From positions 7,881,049-7,945,048 of the forward strand of contig CM030714.1 in NCBI GenBank assembly GCA_017979445.1: a DNA stretch of 64,000 bases. The letters run 5' to 3'. The notes beneath the pieces were generated by a model, which saw only the letters and a list, made by a program, of their open reading frames with translations, ran no database searches and was not told the DNA's origin. Numbering within the stretch: position 1 is the first letter of the stretch; each line of letters begins with the position of its first letter. The translations under genes and the position numbers were made by a program. This DNA is from Akebia trifoliata. Taxonomy: Eukaryota > Streptophyta > Magnoliopsida > Ranunculales > Lardizabalaceae. Below, in pieces: positions 32,311 to 45,840 of the stretch.

Positions 32311-35300
32311 CGTGCTTTTTTAATTTGAAAGAAAAAAAAAACAGGGATTACTCTAATATAGATCAAAATGTAAAGAGTTAAATCAGTATCTTATTTTATT
32401 TTCAAAAAGTTCAGTGGGGTTTATAGCCCCCACTCGTCCCTACATATCTCCACCCCTGATAACGATCCAACAAAAACATGGTTTTTAAATTGAACGTTAG
32501 ATAGTTAAACTGGACATTCTTCGTCGATGGAGCATGTGATGAGTGACTCAAATGATTTTAATGTCATTGGCAATGCCATGTCAATCATGTTTTCGAGGGA
32601 TTAATTGAATGCTTTTGTCCTTGTCATGGAAGTCATGTTGAGTGTTGTTATATTGTACCTTATTTAAAAAGAAAGAAAATATTATAAAGTAAATAGCTTT
32701 AAAAAACAGTTTTTTGCTATGTATTCCGACAATGACCCGTTACTCTAGAATAACACTTGAGATGTCTAGTCTCTCTGGTGATATGGGACACATGAAAATT
32801 AGCATCAATCCTGATATTCAGAAGATTCCCCTCTATTTTATTGAAGAACGAATGTATAAAAGTAGTCTTTGTAGAGAGTAAATATTGTTCAATGTTTGTT
32901 TTTTATCTTATATTGGCTATAGAAGCAAGGGAGTTTCCCTTGGACTTATTATCGATCATTTTAAGACTATAGTCATCAAATGAATATCCAACATAATTGA
33001 TCTTTGTCTTAAGATCTTAGTCAAACAGTCAATTTGAGTCGAATGAATGGTTACCCAATTGTGGTTAATTGCTTGAATAGATACAAAAACAGGAAAACAA
33101 CGATTGGGTTTTACATAGGTTTATCAACGGAGACTAATCAAATTGAATACCGATGAATCCAAAAAGAAAACATCAATATCCAAATTCAAAGGATATTGAG
33201 AATCATATTCTAAATTCAAATTCGATTACTCTTTCAGATATTCAATTTAAATGTGAACTCTTGGTTTTTTCTCAAACCCATTAAAACAAAATTGACATCT
33301 CTCACCTTCAACATAACAAAATCCTATTCTTTTTACAAACGCTCATCTTCAACTATGTCAAAAAAAAAAAAAAAATCACACTTTCCACACCTCAAAGGAA
33401 AAAAAAAAATCCAAGATTGAGGTCGAAGATGTGAGATAACTAAGTAAAAAAATCAAAGGATTTTTTTTCTTGAGTTTGAGCATGAGAGAGAGAAATGCGA
33501 CTTGCGAAAACTGTTGAAAATCTTCATTGTAGCTTTTGTCAAAGAACTCGACTCACGTTGTCATCACTGAAGTTCTTGCACTAGGGTTTTGGGGTTGAAT
33601 TTTTTAGTGTTAAAAGAGGAATAAAAGTGAGAAGGGTTGGTACTTGGCAGCTTGATGGAATCTAATAAGTGGAATTTTAGTTGATTTGGCACATTTGGCA
33701 TAGTTAGATCTACAAAGATCTAATGGTTGTGTTTCATTATAAAAATCACAATAGAAAACATGAGCCAATTGAGACACAAATATATACACACGTTCTTTAA
33801 TTGAATTTTATTGGATTGGACATACCAACATTCGAATATTAAAAAAGTACCTGAATTCGAATCCGAAATCTTGTATAATATCCATTTTTTTTAATACAAA
33901 TTTGAATTTTGATTTTGACTATCCATTGACACCCCTTATTTCAAACCGATTAAATATTGTGACAATCGATTATCTTGAGTGAGGCGTATGTCAATTGTGT
34001 ACTTGATGTTCTTATCAACTATATTGTCATGTTGACCATTTTGGGTATTAGTAGTACATTTCATATATTTCAGAGATCTATCTAGTGTTGAGCTAGAAAA
34101 GTGAAAATTTGAATTATCGACGTCGACATTTGAAGTGTCAAGATCAATGATTCAAACATTAAGATCAACGTCTCAAAATGTCAATATTGACACTGCAAAC
34201 ATTGATCTCGACACTTCAATTTTTTTTATTTTTGGACCTTTCGACCTCTGCAACTGATAATCTTCTCGAGATACCTAAAATGCATAAACCAAGATCAAAC
34301 ATTTCGACTAAACTTCAAAATATGAATGTGTCATTCTTTCATCCTTCGTTGTCACAAATCATCGAAATAGATTGAAGTTACATCTAAATCTTTGAAACTA
34401 GAATTTTTTATTCTTTATTCTTCGTTCACTACGACAAATCAATTGCATGTGAGAACTCATTTATTTGATCTAAGTGTTATGATGATATATATATTATAAG
34501 AGAGAGGGAGAGTAAAATGTTTGGCACAAGTTTAACTCTTTTTAGGGCCTTTGAATGCTCCCCATATATATAATCTTTGTTGTCATTATGTTTTTTTTTT
34601 TTTGGATTAGAAAATAGGTCTATTTTTTTTAATAAGAAATAGACCTATTTTCTATATTACTTTTGAAATGATATTCTTTATTGTTTATCAAATTATTCTG
34701 GAAATTTTAAAGTACCCAATCATAATTCTTAGATTCTATAATGAATTTCTTTTTATTAATTGTACATCATTACCAAATGTTAGTCCCACAGTACAATTAA
34801 GGAGCGTGGAGTGTGGCCGTCACTCTTCTCCTTTTTTCTACACGTGGTCCCTTTGTTATTCTATAAATATTTTAGATACCTTGTTGATTTCTTTCTCTTA
34901 GGATTTTTGAGAATATTTGAGATGCCCCCTTGTGTTTTCAAACCGATGTCGTTATCAATTTGAACTCTGTCTTTTCTTATAAATCAATAAAAGTGACCTC
35001 AGTGCTCTCATCATCATCTTCCTCACGATCATCATTGACTCCAATGTCATCATCTTCACCATCCTTGTTATCATCATCATCATTTTATTCAACAAATAAA
35101 AAATTACTAGATTTATCAGTAAGAAAAACAAGGATTTTTAAGTCATTTTTATTAATTTTTAAGAAAAGACTAAGGTTTCGCAACACCCCCTAGAAAAATA
35201 GGGGCATCTAAACTATTTTTCAAAATGTGAAAAGAGATTCTATTGCCCCCCAACTTTTGCTAATGCCACTCCAATTCTTAAGATGTCTCCAATTTATATC

Positions 35301-36085
35301 CAATTTTTGGTTTTAAAATATTATTCATTTTAATTTTCAAAACATGCATTTCAAGTAAATTCATCACTCTTATAATCATTGAATTCGTTGGTATATCTAT
35401 GGAGATTCAACTTACCTAAATCACCCAACAATGAATAAATAGCACACATTAGGCATGGCGTTAGCAAAAGTTGGTGTGGCAATAGAAACTCTCAAGGTGA
35501 AAAAGGTCCCACGTGTTCTCAAAAGTAAGAGAGTGACAGCCAACATCCTAAGTTCTAGCTAGCATTCCTCGTGATGTTTTAATAATGACATTGTTTCAGA
35601 CGTTACGGGCGTGAATGTGTCTATAGAACCATAGATGCTTTTCATCGAGATACAAATGAGAAACATCTATGGTTCTGTGAACACGAATGTACCAAACGAT
35701 ATCAATTCGAATGTTACTCCAGCACGATTCGTACAGAATATAACATTCTTCAAAATGCGCAAAAATCCAGTTGATATAACAAACGAAAGCAGCCGGTAAT
35801 ATAAGAAACGAAGCAGCCGGTAATCGTTTCGTATATTTTAAAGGAGAAATTAATGAAATCTGGTTTATTTTTAGTTTGACGTCCGACGTTATCATGGTGG
35901 TGTCAGTCATCTAATGTTCTTTACTCTTTATTTCTCTTTCGCTCTCAACATTGAATTTGGTGGAGAACTACGAGATTAAAGTACTGTTACGTCTCTTCGT
36001 TTTCTCCAAACCCCCGAAAATCTAGGGTTTTCTTTTTGTTCTTCATCGAAATTTGTATTTTTTTTTCATTTCTGATATAGTTTTG
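32311..36085. other. Gene-free region upstream of the RINGv gene
   Basis: It contains a family-C-like MITE at about 35235-35500 ('ccaacttttgctaatgccac' against 'agcaaaagttggtgtggcaa'), an inverted terminal piece of the Mutator-type MITE at 34515-34570, a TCA-rich simple sequence at 34998-35090, and a hairpin at 35620-35672. No gene was recognised until the RINGv leader. Confidence 0.4.
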
Positions 36086-39000
36086 ATGGAACATTCGGAA
36101 GTCGAAGTGCAAACCAAGGAAGGATCGACTCCAGATTCTTCCGATTTTCAGGTCTCTTCCTGTTAATTTCATTAGTTTTCGTTCCAAAAGTTACTCAGAT
36201 CTTGGATTCATTTTTCCTATTTGGAATTTTGAAAAGTTTCGCTATTTTTGGTTACATTTGAAAATTCGAATAAAATAAGGTGTGTTTTGAGCGTAAAATT
36301 GGAAATAGTTTCTTGTTATGGATGTTTTATCAGTATTTTTCTTTTTTGGAATTTTTGTGATTTGAGATTTTTTATTTACAGTCAAAAAGTTTCAAAACAG
36401 ATTCTGTCAAAAAAAAAAAAAAAAAACTCTAATAAAAGCATTTCCCACCATGTTCGTTCCCACTTAAAAACTGAAAGTCTCTCCAAATCCATGTTTTGTA
36501 TTAAAATCTGAGTTTAATGGAAATAAAGAAAAGATTGGTACTGGTTTTGAAGGAGGAAGTATCGAAGGAAGATGATGAAATGTTATGGGAGTTAATGGGT
36601 CGATTAAACAGAATTCATGAAACTTCTATGTCAATGGGATATATTGTTACATTGGAGTTCTTAATTTTTTTTATTTTTTATTTTGCAACCTTTCTTAGGT
36701 TCCCAAAATGGTTTTGAAAATTGGTCGAGAGCGATGACTAGTGGGAATCATCTTGGTATCGTTTGTGAACAAGACGAGATCATGTTTTAAGGCATCGGAA
36801 TGTATGCCGATGCGTATCAGTATTGGCCAAGACCGATAGGAAACATTGATCCCGGAACATTGAATGTTTTGGGAATGGATCATTTTTTTCACCAATCGAT
36901 ACGATATTTTAAACTTGAACAAAATGACAGATGTTGTTCTTAAACGAAACGAGATGGGAATCTGAGATTTAAAACAATTTTCCCAAATGAATATTACTTT
37001 ATTTGAGTGCTATTGTTTGAACTTTTTGTGTTCCTTCTTGAAGCTCTGCTGTAACAGATCCCTGCCACCTTAGCATCTTCATGTGCTGCATTTAATTATA
37101 TATGTTAAATTTTGTACAGTTATTTCTAATATGTGCTATCATCCTGAAATCACATTGTTTTCTTATTGATGTCCATGAGAGACATTTATACGATGTTAAG
37201 TTGTGGTTAGTGTTACTGTATAAAATTTGGTGTGACATGAATTTTGGATCCAATTATGTGACTTATATAATGATTAAAAGGGGTGCAATGGCTTTGCAGG
37301 TTAATGACCAAAATGAGAAAAGAGGAGAAACTTCCTCATCAGTTCAGCATTCGAGGCGACCGAACCTCTCCTCATTACAAATACCCGCAAGGTCCCTAGA
37401 AAATGGATTGCCTAGTAGTACAAAAATAGACATTCCTTCATTACCAAGTCCTAGTTCTACAAGATCAGGCTTGCCTCCAAGACCGAGCTCAGCAAAGTTC
37501 AAACCTTCTGTCAAAAATTTGATTCCACAGCGGAGCTTTAGGACGAAAAATCTGCCTCATGACGGTGAAAAGACGGTTCTTCTCATCCCGGAGATTCCAT
37601 TATCAGTAGGCCCAATGGAGAAACCTGCAACTCCAAGGTCGTTTTCCTTGACTAAGGTTTTCTCAAGTTCATCAACAAAACGGACGTACTCTCTACCTGT
37701 TACGCCAGTTGCTGGTTCTTGTTCCGAGTCTGTACCTGAAAGGCATATGGACGATCGGTCTGATTTTTCTGTAAGTATATCTTTTACTGATTATTATTAA
37801 ATTCTTTCCAGCAAGGAATACTTTTGTGGCTGGATATGAGGAAGCCATGCTCTATGCCTACTGCTATATGTGGCAGTGGTAACATCTAATTGGTTGAGAA
37901 CCCCCCAACCCATGCCACACACACACACAATAAAAAGAAAAAAGAAAAATCAAACAAACAAAAAGGAAGAAGGAATCCTTCTAAGTAACAAAGGTGCCCT
38001 ATCAGATGATTTAGACTCCCCTGTTGACTAACTTTCCATATTTTCTTTTGACATTCCGAACAATGCTATAGATTGGTAGGATAGGATTGTCTCATTTGTC
38101 AATTCAAGCTTGAATTGGGTACTCGTCTACCGTTAAGTGTTTATACTTGTGGCAATAGAGTTTATTGTTGTTAATATCATTGGAGAAAATTTAGCATGGT
38201 GTAATGCACCACAAATAATCAAATTTTTATTTTTTTTTTCCTTTTTCCCGAGTGGATAAAATTGACTTGAGACCTCAAAGTTGTTTTGCAATATAGTGTG
38301 CTTTCCTCTCTGCCTACAGCCATGGATCATACCTAATTGATCTAGACTGTCAATTGATGGATATTATCTTTGATGGGTTGCAGTAAATTGGACCAACAGG
38401 AGACATAAGCACCCAACCTCCAATAGATTTCTATTGGATGGATGATGAAAACATGTCATGGCTTGTAAAGAATTTATCGAACAGTTAAGATGTGTCCAGT
38501 CTAATATTTCATGGCTACACCAATGTTCACATCACAGGTTGTATCATGTGATGCTCACATCTCTGTCTTGTTTGACAAACTATTACTTGATTTCAAAATT
38601 TTCCTCCTAGAACTTTATATCAATTCATATCTAAATGCCACTTAGCTAAGGTGGTAAAGGCTTTAGGAGAGTTGATCCCACGAGCTAGAGGATCAAATCC
38701 CGTTGATACATCCTTCATGAGTTTCTTTGCATCTTAATTAAATGGAGCACTTTTTTTTTCTCTGACTTGTTGAATGATAGTCTTGTTCAAATTGGACTTT
38801 GGCTTATTACAGAAACCAGAAATTCAGCAGCATATAACACGGTCACTCTCGGTTCCAGTGAATGTTAAAACCAGAAGCTTAAGACGGATGGATTCCACTG
38901 GTGGTCTGATCCGTGTAATTTCAGCAACTCCTCGTCCTGTGGTGCTTGATGGTGCATCACCAAATGATGCTCCAGTAATGAACACTGGTAAACTCTAATT

Positions 39001-42000
39001 CGTTTATCTTGCAGTTTTAATCTCAAAAAATAAATAATAAAGTAAAAAAATAAAAAATGGTGTTGTATCTTTACTAGTATACTCATATTTAAGATCAGGT
39101 CTATTGATAAAAATATATATATATATATATACATACAAGATCAGGTCTCCTGGTGTTAGTTATTTGTTGATGACGTAGTATTACTTGGTGAGAATGTAGA
39201 GGGATTTAACACAAAATTAATATTGTGGAGAGTTGCTATGGAGTCCAAGAGCTTTAGATATGCAATACTTAGATGCAAATTTCTAGTTCCATATTTGATT
39301 ACATGTTTCCTCAGCAAATGCCCACAATCATTTAAAAAGGCCGGTTGAAGTGAAAAAGAGCAGAGCTGATTACAAGAGTAGCCATCTAGTATTCCTCCAT
39401 CAAGAGAGATTGAAAGTGCCAGTCGCTCCTGTTACATGTTCTAGGTTGAAAGTTTATATTTCATTGCAATTTGTTGTCTCTAACCACACTTGTTTACGGA
39501 GACAAATGATGGATAAGCTTCGCCATCTGGCTGGGTAAAAATACTGCCCTAGTGATTGATCTTCCTGGCTTAAATGAAATTGGTTTTCTAATATCTTTTT
39601 GTTTTAATCTTTGTTTCACCGTTCATTCTCATTATCTTTTTCGTTACCATAATTTTGATACTCTAATACTTGGTGCAGCTCTGTATGTCTCATAGGTTCT
39701 TATGCATAGGTAGTATGGTACTTTTTTCTCCATTTATACATCTTTTCAAGTTTGAAAATATTATTAAACAATGCCAGGACAAGTCAATACTACCATGCAT
39801 TTTCATGCTTTTATTGGAATAATATTTGGTCCTAAATACACAGGCTAATGACCTATATAATGTCTTTTCATCAAATTTACGGGAATTAAATTCTCGACCA
39901 TGGCTACTGCCTTTTTTCTCTGCCATCAATAGTGGATTTTCTCAAATGAGACAACTCCACTCATTAATCCTTACCATTCAATATTGGTTCTTCTTTTGGA
40001 TTGGGCCAACACCAAAATTCACAAAATTTAACAAGGGGTCGATTAGTTGCACACCGCTAATCGTTGGTTGCACACCAACCTTAAAAAACTCTTTATTTTT
40101 TATAACCACTTTTTTAACCTATTGATTGCACTTCAATACATAACCTTTAAGGGTTTAAAGTTTGTTCATCTTCCTGCAGTTTTGTATTCTCTACTTGTGC
40201 TCTATTTTCTCTTGATTGATTCCTCTCATGTTCTCTTTGGAACCAAAGTATTTCTTGCAAAATGTTTTGATACGTGCAACTTTGTAAACATGGTTTAGAA
40301 ATGACCAAGTATTCCTTGCAAAAATTACTGAACCAGCAAAAACTTCTACGAACATGGTTGAGGAAGAAGAAAAATTAAAAAAGAAACAGAAAAGAGTGCA
40401 ACGTTTTTTAATTAATTTTGGAGTGTAATCATCCAAACAGAGCGCAACGGGGAATTTTTAAGTGATGGAGTGCAATTGGTAATGGGTAGTGTGCAACTAG
40501 TTGCTCCCATTTAACAATCTTGACTGTTTGATAATGTATTATAGCAGGTAATATTTGAACATTCTGGTTTCATTGCCTTGAATATAAATTTTATCGGTTT
40601 TTGGACCATTGGCCAAGTTAGAATGTATTTCTAGTCTCTGTTCTTACTTCTACTCTATTGTACTCCCATTTCTGGCTCCAGAAGGTGATTATGTTGAGCT
40701 GTCTTGACTCTTGGTCATGGAGACCATCGTCCCAAAAACTGGTTCTTGTCAAACAAAGTCAACTTTAAATTCAGGCCATCTAATTAATTACCAAAACCTC
40801 AGGTTGAACTTTTTTATTTGGCTAGAAATGTTGGAAAGGATTCTAATGGGGAGAAAAATCCATTCACGATGGCCCACTAATATCAAGTGCGAAAATGAAA
40901 ATTTATATTATATTATGACATTTTTATGAAATTTCCATTTTGTTCATGGATAATCATTGTGCCGTTACTTTTGGTAACTAATGTCTTATACACTTATAAA
41001 AAAATGTCTTCTTGCACCAAACTTTTTTCAGCAACCGAAGATTCTGGTGAAGATATTCCTGAAGAAGAAGCAGTTTGCAGAATTTGTTTTGTTGAGCTTG
41101 GAGAAGGAGGTGAAACTCTTAAGATGGAGTGTAGTTGCAAAGGTGAACTTGCGCTTGCTCACCAAGATTGTGCAGTGAAATGGTTCAGTATAAAGGGTAA
41201 TAAGACATGTGATGTTTGCAAACAAGATGTTAAAAACCTACCCGTAACATTACTTAGAATACAGAATGCTCAGACAGTTAATAGACATCAAACAACTGTA
41301 CCACAACAAAGGGAAGTTACTCGCTATAGGTGAGTGGTTGATACCAAAAAATTTCCATTATATACCATCTGGTCTCAATTCTATTGGCGTTCACGCATGT
41401 TTCCCCATTGTTCCATGTGTGGCAGGGTCTGGCAGGATGTGCCAGTTCTTGTCATGGTCAGCATGCTTGCTTATTTCTGCTTTTTGGAGCAACTTCTGGT
41501 AAAGAACTTTTGTTGCATTAATATTGATTAAGGGCATTGTATAATTCAAAAATGGAATGGGCCAAAGCTTGCCATATATTTTTGTCCTCCGTCAGTTGTA
41601 CACAAATTGGCATATGGTCTAATTGATTGTTTTCATCCAAATCAATGGGCCACTTGTTGCATGATTTTAAATTAAAAATCAGATTGATCAGATTTTAGTC
41701 ATCCAGTCAATCAGCTTCTCTGATGAAAAATACAAATTTGAATCCGGGTAGTAAATTTTGAATTATACAGATTGTAATGTTCATGTATTAGCTATGTATA
41801 TGGCATGCATGTATCCATATTGGGAATCATGTAGATAAAAGAACAACATAATTGGATGATCACAACCATATGATAAAACGCACATATAATTAAAAAGAAA
41901 GAAAGAAAAAAAGAAGATTGAATAAAAACATGGGGAGCACTTTAGAGTAGCAGTTGGCCTCTATTGAGGAGAGCACAACTTTTTTTGTCTAAACATTATG

Positions 42001-43418
42001 CTAAAAAGTCCAATGGGCCAGGCATAATCCGTCGGGTTGGCATTCTGACTTATACCTCCTAGGTGGAGATATTTGTGCCAAAACATCCTGATATTGTGCT
42101 TATAGTGATATTTGAACTATAAATTTACTCTTCTTATTGACCATCAAAAAACAAAGACGTGAACATATGTGTCAGTGTTTGAATTTGGTACCTAGTCTTG
42201 GACACACTAACCCCCTACTCACAATGTCTATACAGTTTTTTTCTGATAAAAGGCTAATATTTATAAATAAAAAAAATACTTTGAATATGGAGGGAGTGTA
42301 TTTAATTAAGTTGAAACACATGACTATAAAAAAGCTAATATACTTGAAAATCAACAAATGTGTAAATAACATCTGAAACAAAAATGTTTGAATAAGTTAA
42401 AATTTGTTTGAAAAAGTGTGGCAGCATGTGACAAAGCATGGAAACAATACAATGTCCGATGGAACACAATTATTATAAAATGGAGTGTCTTTATGGCGTA
42501 GTTCTAGACAGTTGGATCACCTGGCTGACGTGACTTGTGGATTTGGGTCTCCAAGAGGCCCCATTTTCCATGGTGTACTTTACTGCCCCACGTTGCATTA
42601 GAGTTCTGGTTCTTAAGATTTTGCTGTTAAGGTATTATGTATTTCTCCAGGATATTTTCTGAATCAGATTTTATTTTCCATCTCTTTTCACTAATTACTC
42701 CCCAATTAATTTTGTAATTTTGATTAACGCTTTTATTGCAAGCAGGTTTCTGAAATGCGGTCTCGTGCTCTTGCCATATCATTACCTTTTTCTTGTGTTT
42801 TGGGTCTCCTTTCATCCATGATCGCGTCTACAATGGGTAAGTTATGACATATACTCGTGTATTCTTTCATCATCATATGCCCAGTTTGTATTTCTTAGAT
42901 TGACTAAAAGAGAAAAAAGGTTGAATCTTTTCAAATCATCCATTAATTGAATAAATGTTTTAATTTTTGACGGTTTCAGTGAGCAAGAGTTACATTTGGG
43001 CTTATGCTTCCTTCCAGTTTGCGATTGTTATCCTGTTTGCTCATATCTTTTATGCTGTGGTAAGTAGGACCTCTGTTTTATTCTTAAATATATCTTGATC
43101 CTATTTGATTGCTCTGAGATTGATCTGACCTGTTCATTACTTAGAAGAAGATTACTGCTTCTTATGTGCTTCTTACAGCTCAACGTAAATGCCATTCTTT
43201 CTGTCCTCCTTTCCTCATTCACTGGGTTTGGGATTGCCATCAGTACAAACTCTCTTCTTGTGGAGTACTTGAGATGGAGAATGAGTCGGAATCTTCAATC
43301 TGCTCGTCAGCTAAACGATAGAGTTGTACATCAGCGGAGAGAGAATCTCAATTTTGGACCAACAGAAGCTGGGCATCAAGAAGCCAGGATGGAAAACATA
43401 AATCCTACTCAAGGATAG
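36086..43418 (+). CDS. RING-variant (MARCH-like) membrane E3 ubiquitin ligase, 8 exons
   Basis: Exons: 36086-36151, 37300-37770, 38813-38987, 41032-41329, 41426-41498, 42746-42836, 42980-43059, 43179-43418. All junctions are GT...AG and they give 497 residues. The N-terminal half is Ser/Pro-rich and probably disordered, with '[13 protein letters not shown]' and '[15 protein letters not shown]'. The RINGv domain follows in C4HC3 order: Cys253, Cys256, Cys271, Cys273, His281, Cys284, Cys297, Cys300, with 'CRICFVEL', '[12 protein letters not shown]' and 'CDVCKQDV'. Three to four hydrophobic helices come after it: '[20 protein letters not shown]', '[18 protein letters not shown]', '[16 protein letters not shown]' and '[20 protein letters not shown]'. 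The family moves ubiquitin from an E2 enzyme to membrane substrates; the substrate is unknown. The start is the first ATG of a short exon ending CAG|gt. Confidence 0.93.
38636..38755 (+). mobile_element. SINE-like tRNA-derived fragment in an intron
   Basis: The A-box-like 'cttagctaaggtggtaaagg' and B-box-like 'gaggatcaaatcccg' lie about 35 bases apart, as in a tRNA-derived promoter. No clear target duplication or tail was found. It sits in intron 2 of the RINGv gene, in the same orientation. Confidence 0.4.
40010..40510. mobile_element. Probable MITE in an intron of the RINGv gene
   Basis: The left part 'cgattagttgcacaccg' with 'gttggttgcacacc' pairs with the right part 'agtgtgcaactagttgctcc'. 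The interior repeats 'aagtatt.cttgcaaaa' at about 40247 and 40308. It is non-coding, in intron 3. Confidence 0.4.
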
Positions 43419-44520
43419 AAAAGTTTTTACTATACTTCCACAGGTATTTTCCTAGTCATTTACTGTCTTAGAGGCCCTTTGTATGTTGGACATGGACATC
43501 TGTGTTGGTTTTATGCACATAGACAATGTCACCTAAAAACATGGGTGGCTTATCTAAGCATATTCGTGGGTCATTTAATCATCTTGGTTACGGAGGCATC
43601 CACCATGAATCACCCATGGTTTTGGCGGTTGTTTTTTTCTTTAAAACCTAAAACACTAACCACCGGATCTCCTCTTTCAAGCATTCATGGCCGACTTGCG
43701 GATACAAATGCTGGCGCAAAATGAAAACTCTAATCACCAAAGGACGGCTCTTATGACCGATAACATCCGATTGGACAACTGTTGACCGAAAGTACTCGAG
43801 GAAGCTCGTGAACTTGAGATCCCTTTAATCACTGAAGGATGAACCTGTAGAGGAATTAAGAAGAAAGAAAAAAACCCTACACGATTTCAGTATCTCTTCG
43901 CATCAATAGACTAAAATAGGTTAACAAAAATTACTCAATTGGGATGTGTGGGTAACCTATGATACTTGGCAAGGTAAATTATATCTACCATTAAAGAAAC
44001 CAAAGGAAGATCAGAGATGTACATCTTCAACCACAACTTAAAATTGTGTCAATTTTAAAAGTAGAAAAAAATATGATGAAGAGAGTAAAAATGTGGATAT
44101 AATATACTTACACGGCAGCCATTAAGGCATCATGAGTCTGATATTTGGCTATGTATTTTTTTATTTTATTTTTTGAGAGAGAGTTTGATAGTTGCAAACG
44201 AGCGGAGCAGGATTTTGCCCGTGTGGGGGCAACCAAGAGTAGAAATTTTTTTGTGTGGGGACAACTAAGAGTGAAAAAAAAATAGTTGTGGGGGCAACTA
44301 AGATTGGAAAACAAAAATTGTGGGGACAATTGTGGCAGATTTTTTTATCTGCCTCTAAAATCTGTTGCAATATCTCACTAATTCATGGACTTGGAAAATT
44401 CTTGTGGGGGCAAGTGCCCCCACTCTAAATCCACCCCTGGTTGCAGAGGTTTGGGCAAAGACGATGGAGCGAAGGGGTAAGGGTGATTGATGTGGTGGTT
44501 CAATTGGTTTGTGCAGTTTT
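43419..44520. other. 3' flank of the RINGv gene with repeat family F
   Basis: The immediate 3' region has no further exon. At 44195-44445 a copy of family F shows repeated 'gtgtggggacaactaagagt' words and ends 'gggggcaagtgcccccactc'. Confidence 0.45.
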
Positions 44521-44529
44521 TGATCGTGA

Positions 44530-44790
44530 GAATAACTTTCCTTACTAACTTAGTAAGATTTAAGAATTGTTGATCTCAAATGGATTACCAAATTGTTAAT
44601 CCAACACCATAGCTTTCTAGATTTCATGCAAATGCATGTATATTCATTTACATAGGGTTGTTGAGCTCACCTTGTGGCATCCAAAAGTATGATCTTATGC
44701 CACAGGGACGTAAGGGACAAAATTCTATGAACTTTAAACAAAAAAAACTTCAAAATATAAAAATTCACTGTTAAATTTTAGTTTTAAATT
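44530..44790. mobile_element. MITE family B copy (partial)
   Basis: 'ccttactaacttagtaag', 'gttaatccaacacca', 'ccttgtggcatccaaaa' and 'cacagggacgtaagg' follow the order seen in the other copies. The right end is lost. Confidence 0.45.
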
Positions 44791-45224
44791 TGGGAGTTCG
44801 GTGGGAGTTTGGTGGTAGCATACGTACATTATATTCATTATAGCGATGTGCATATTCATTTCTAAGAGTAGATGAAGTTGATGGTGTTAATTTTGATGAT
44901 ACATTAATGAAAAAATGACATATATTATATATTCATTGGTGGGTGTCATCCATGTTATATGGAGGATGTCATGCATGTTCATGTTAATTATATTATTTGT
45001 TGGATTATGCAGGTATTATTTTATTAGGTATACAAAATTTTAGGTCTGTTGTTTTAGTTGAGGTGCTATTGAAATTTTGTTAAAATTTGAAGATTTATAA
45101 TCAATATAATAGATATATTAACATCAAATAATCATTTCATTATTATAAATTTTTTAAATCAAAATTAATCAAGTTCAGATATTTTATTATAGTTATAGTA
45201 TTATTGAGGTCATTCTGTTGATTA

Positions 45225-45450
45225 AGTCCATTTTGGTGCCTTATTAAACATTTAAGGGTATTTTGGTCATTTTACAAGAATCCAGCAGTTATGTCAAACA
45301 ATAATTACCAGCTTCTGGTAAACAGTACAACACTTCTACAAGAGTCAGTCAAACAAGTATTTCTTAGTAGCAGCTTTTTTCAGCTACAAGATCCAGTTGT
45401 TGCCAGTCGTAGAATCTAGTTGCAAAAGCTGATAGCATTATCAAACAGGG
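45225..45450. mobile_element. Possible hAT/Tourist-type MITE
   Basis: Near the left end is 'agcagttatgtcaaacaata' and the right end carries 'gcattatcaaacagggcct'. The strings 'accagcttctggta' and 'gcagcttttttcagct' form local inverted repeats. The 'aaacagggcct' end is commonly seen in plant MITEs. Boundaries are uncertain. Confidence 0.35.
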
Positions 45451-45479
45451 CCTAAATTGCTCTGGTTTTGTTAGGATCT

Positions 45480-45840
45480 TTTCATCAAACCTCTGTCTAC
45501 TTGGAAGTTTAGCTTCTCAAACATGACAACCCAGAAGGCTTTCAGATTAAGAGAGTAGACCGTTGAGACAAGTTCTGCTCTTAGTTCTTCTATTTGTAAA
45601 TAATTTTTGAATCTTTAAGTTGCTTGGAGATGCGATGTCTAACAATTTCTTCTTTTATATGAGCAACCGTGTGACATAATTGAAGATTATTCTTCAAGAT
45701 TCTATCTTTATTTTCTTCCTTGGTAAAGGGGAAGAAGATTGGATTTTCTTTGAAAAATCCTTCCATCTCTTCATGAGACATCTTAAATGGGAGAATTTTT
45801 GCGAGAAATGGCATGCCTATCAACAGATCATAAGATCATA
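45480..45840 (-). pseudogene. Retroelement polyprotein relic, protease-like (pararetrovirus- or LTR-type)
   Basis: On the minus strand a 77-codon stretch begins 'IGMPFLAKILPF', a pattern like the strand that follows the active site of retroelement aspartic proteases ('DLLIGMPFL' type). A charged region follows. After a frame change near 45590 the coding-like sequence continues with an 'FWVVMFEKL' string. The order suggests a decayed piece of a pararetrovirus or LTR-retrotransposon polyprotein. There is no catalytic DTG/DSG and no reverse transcriptase, and the frame is broken, so it is inactive. Assignment is by motif only. Confidence 0.35.
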
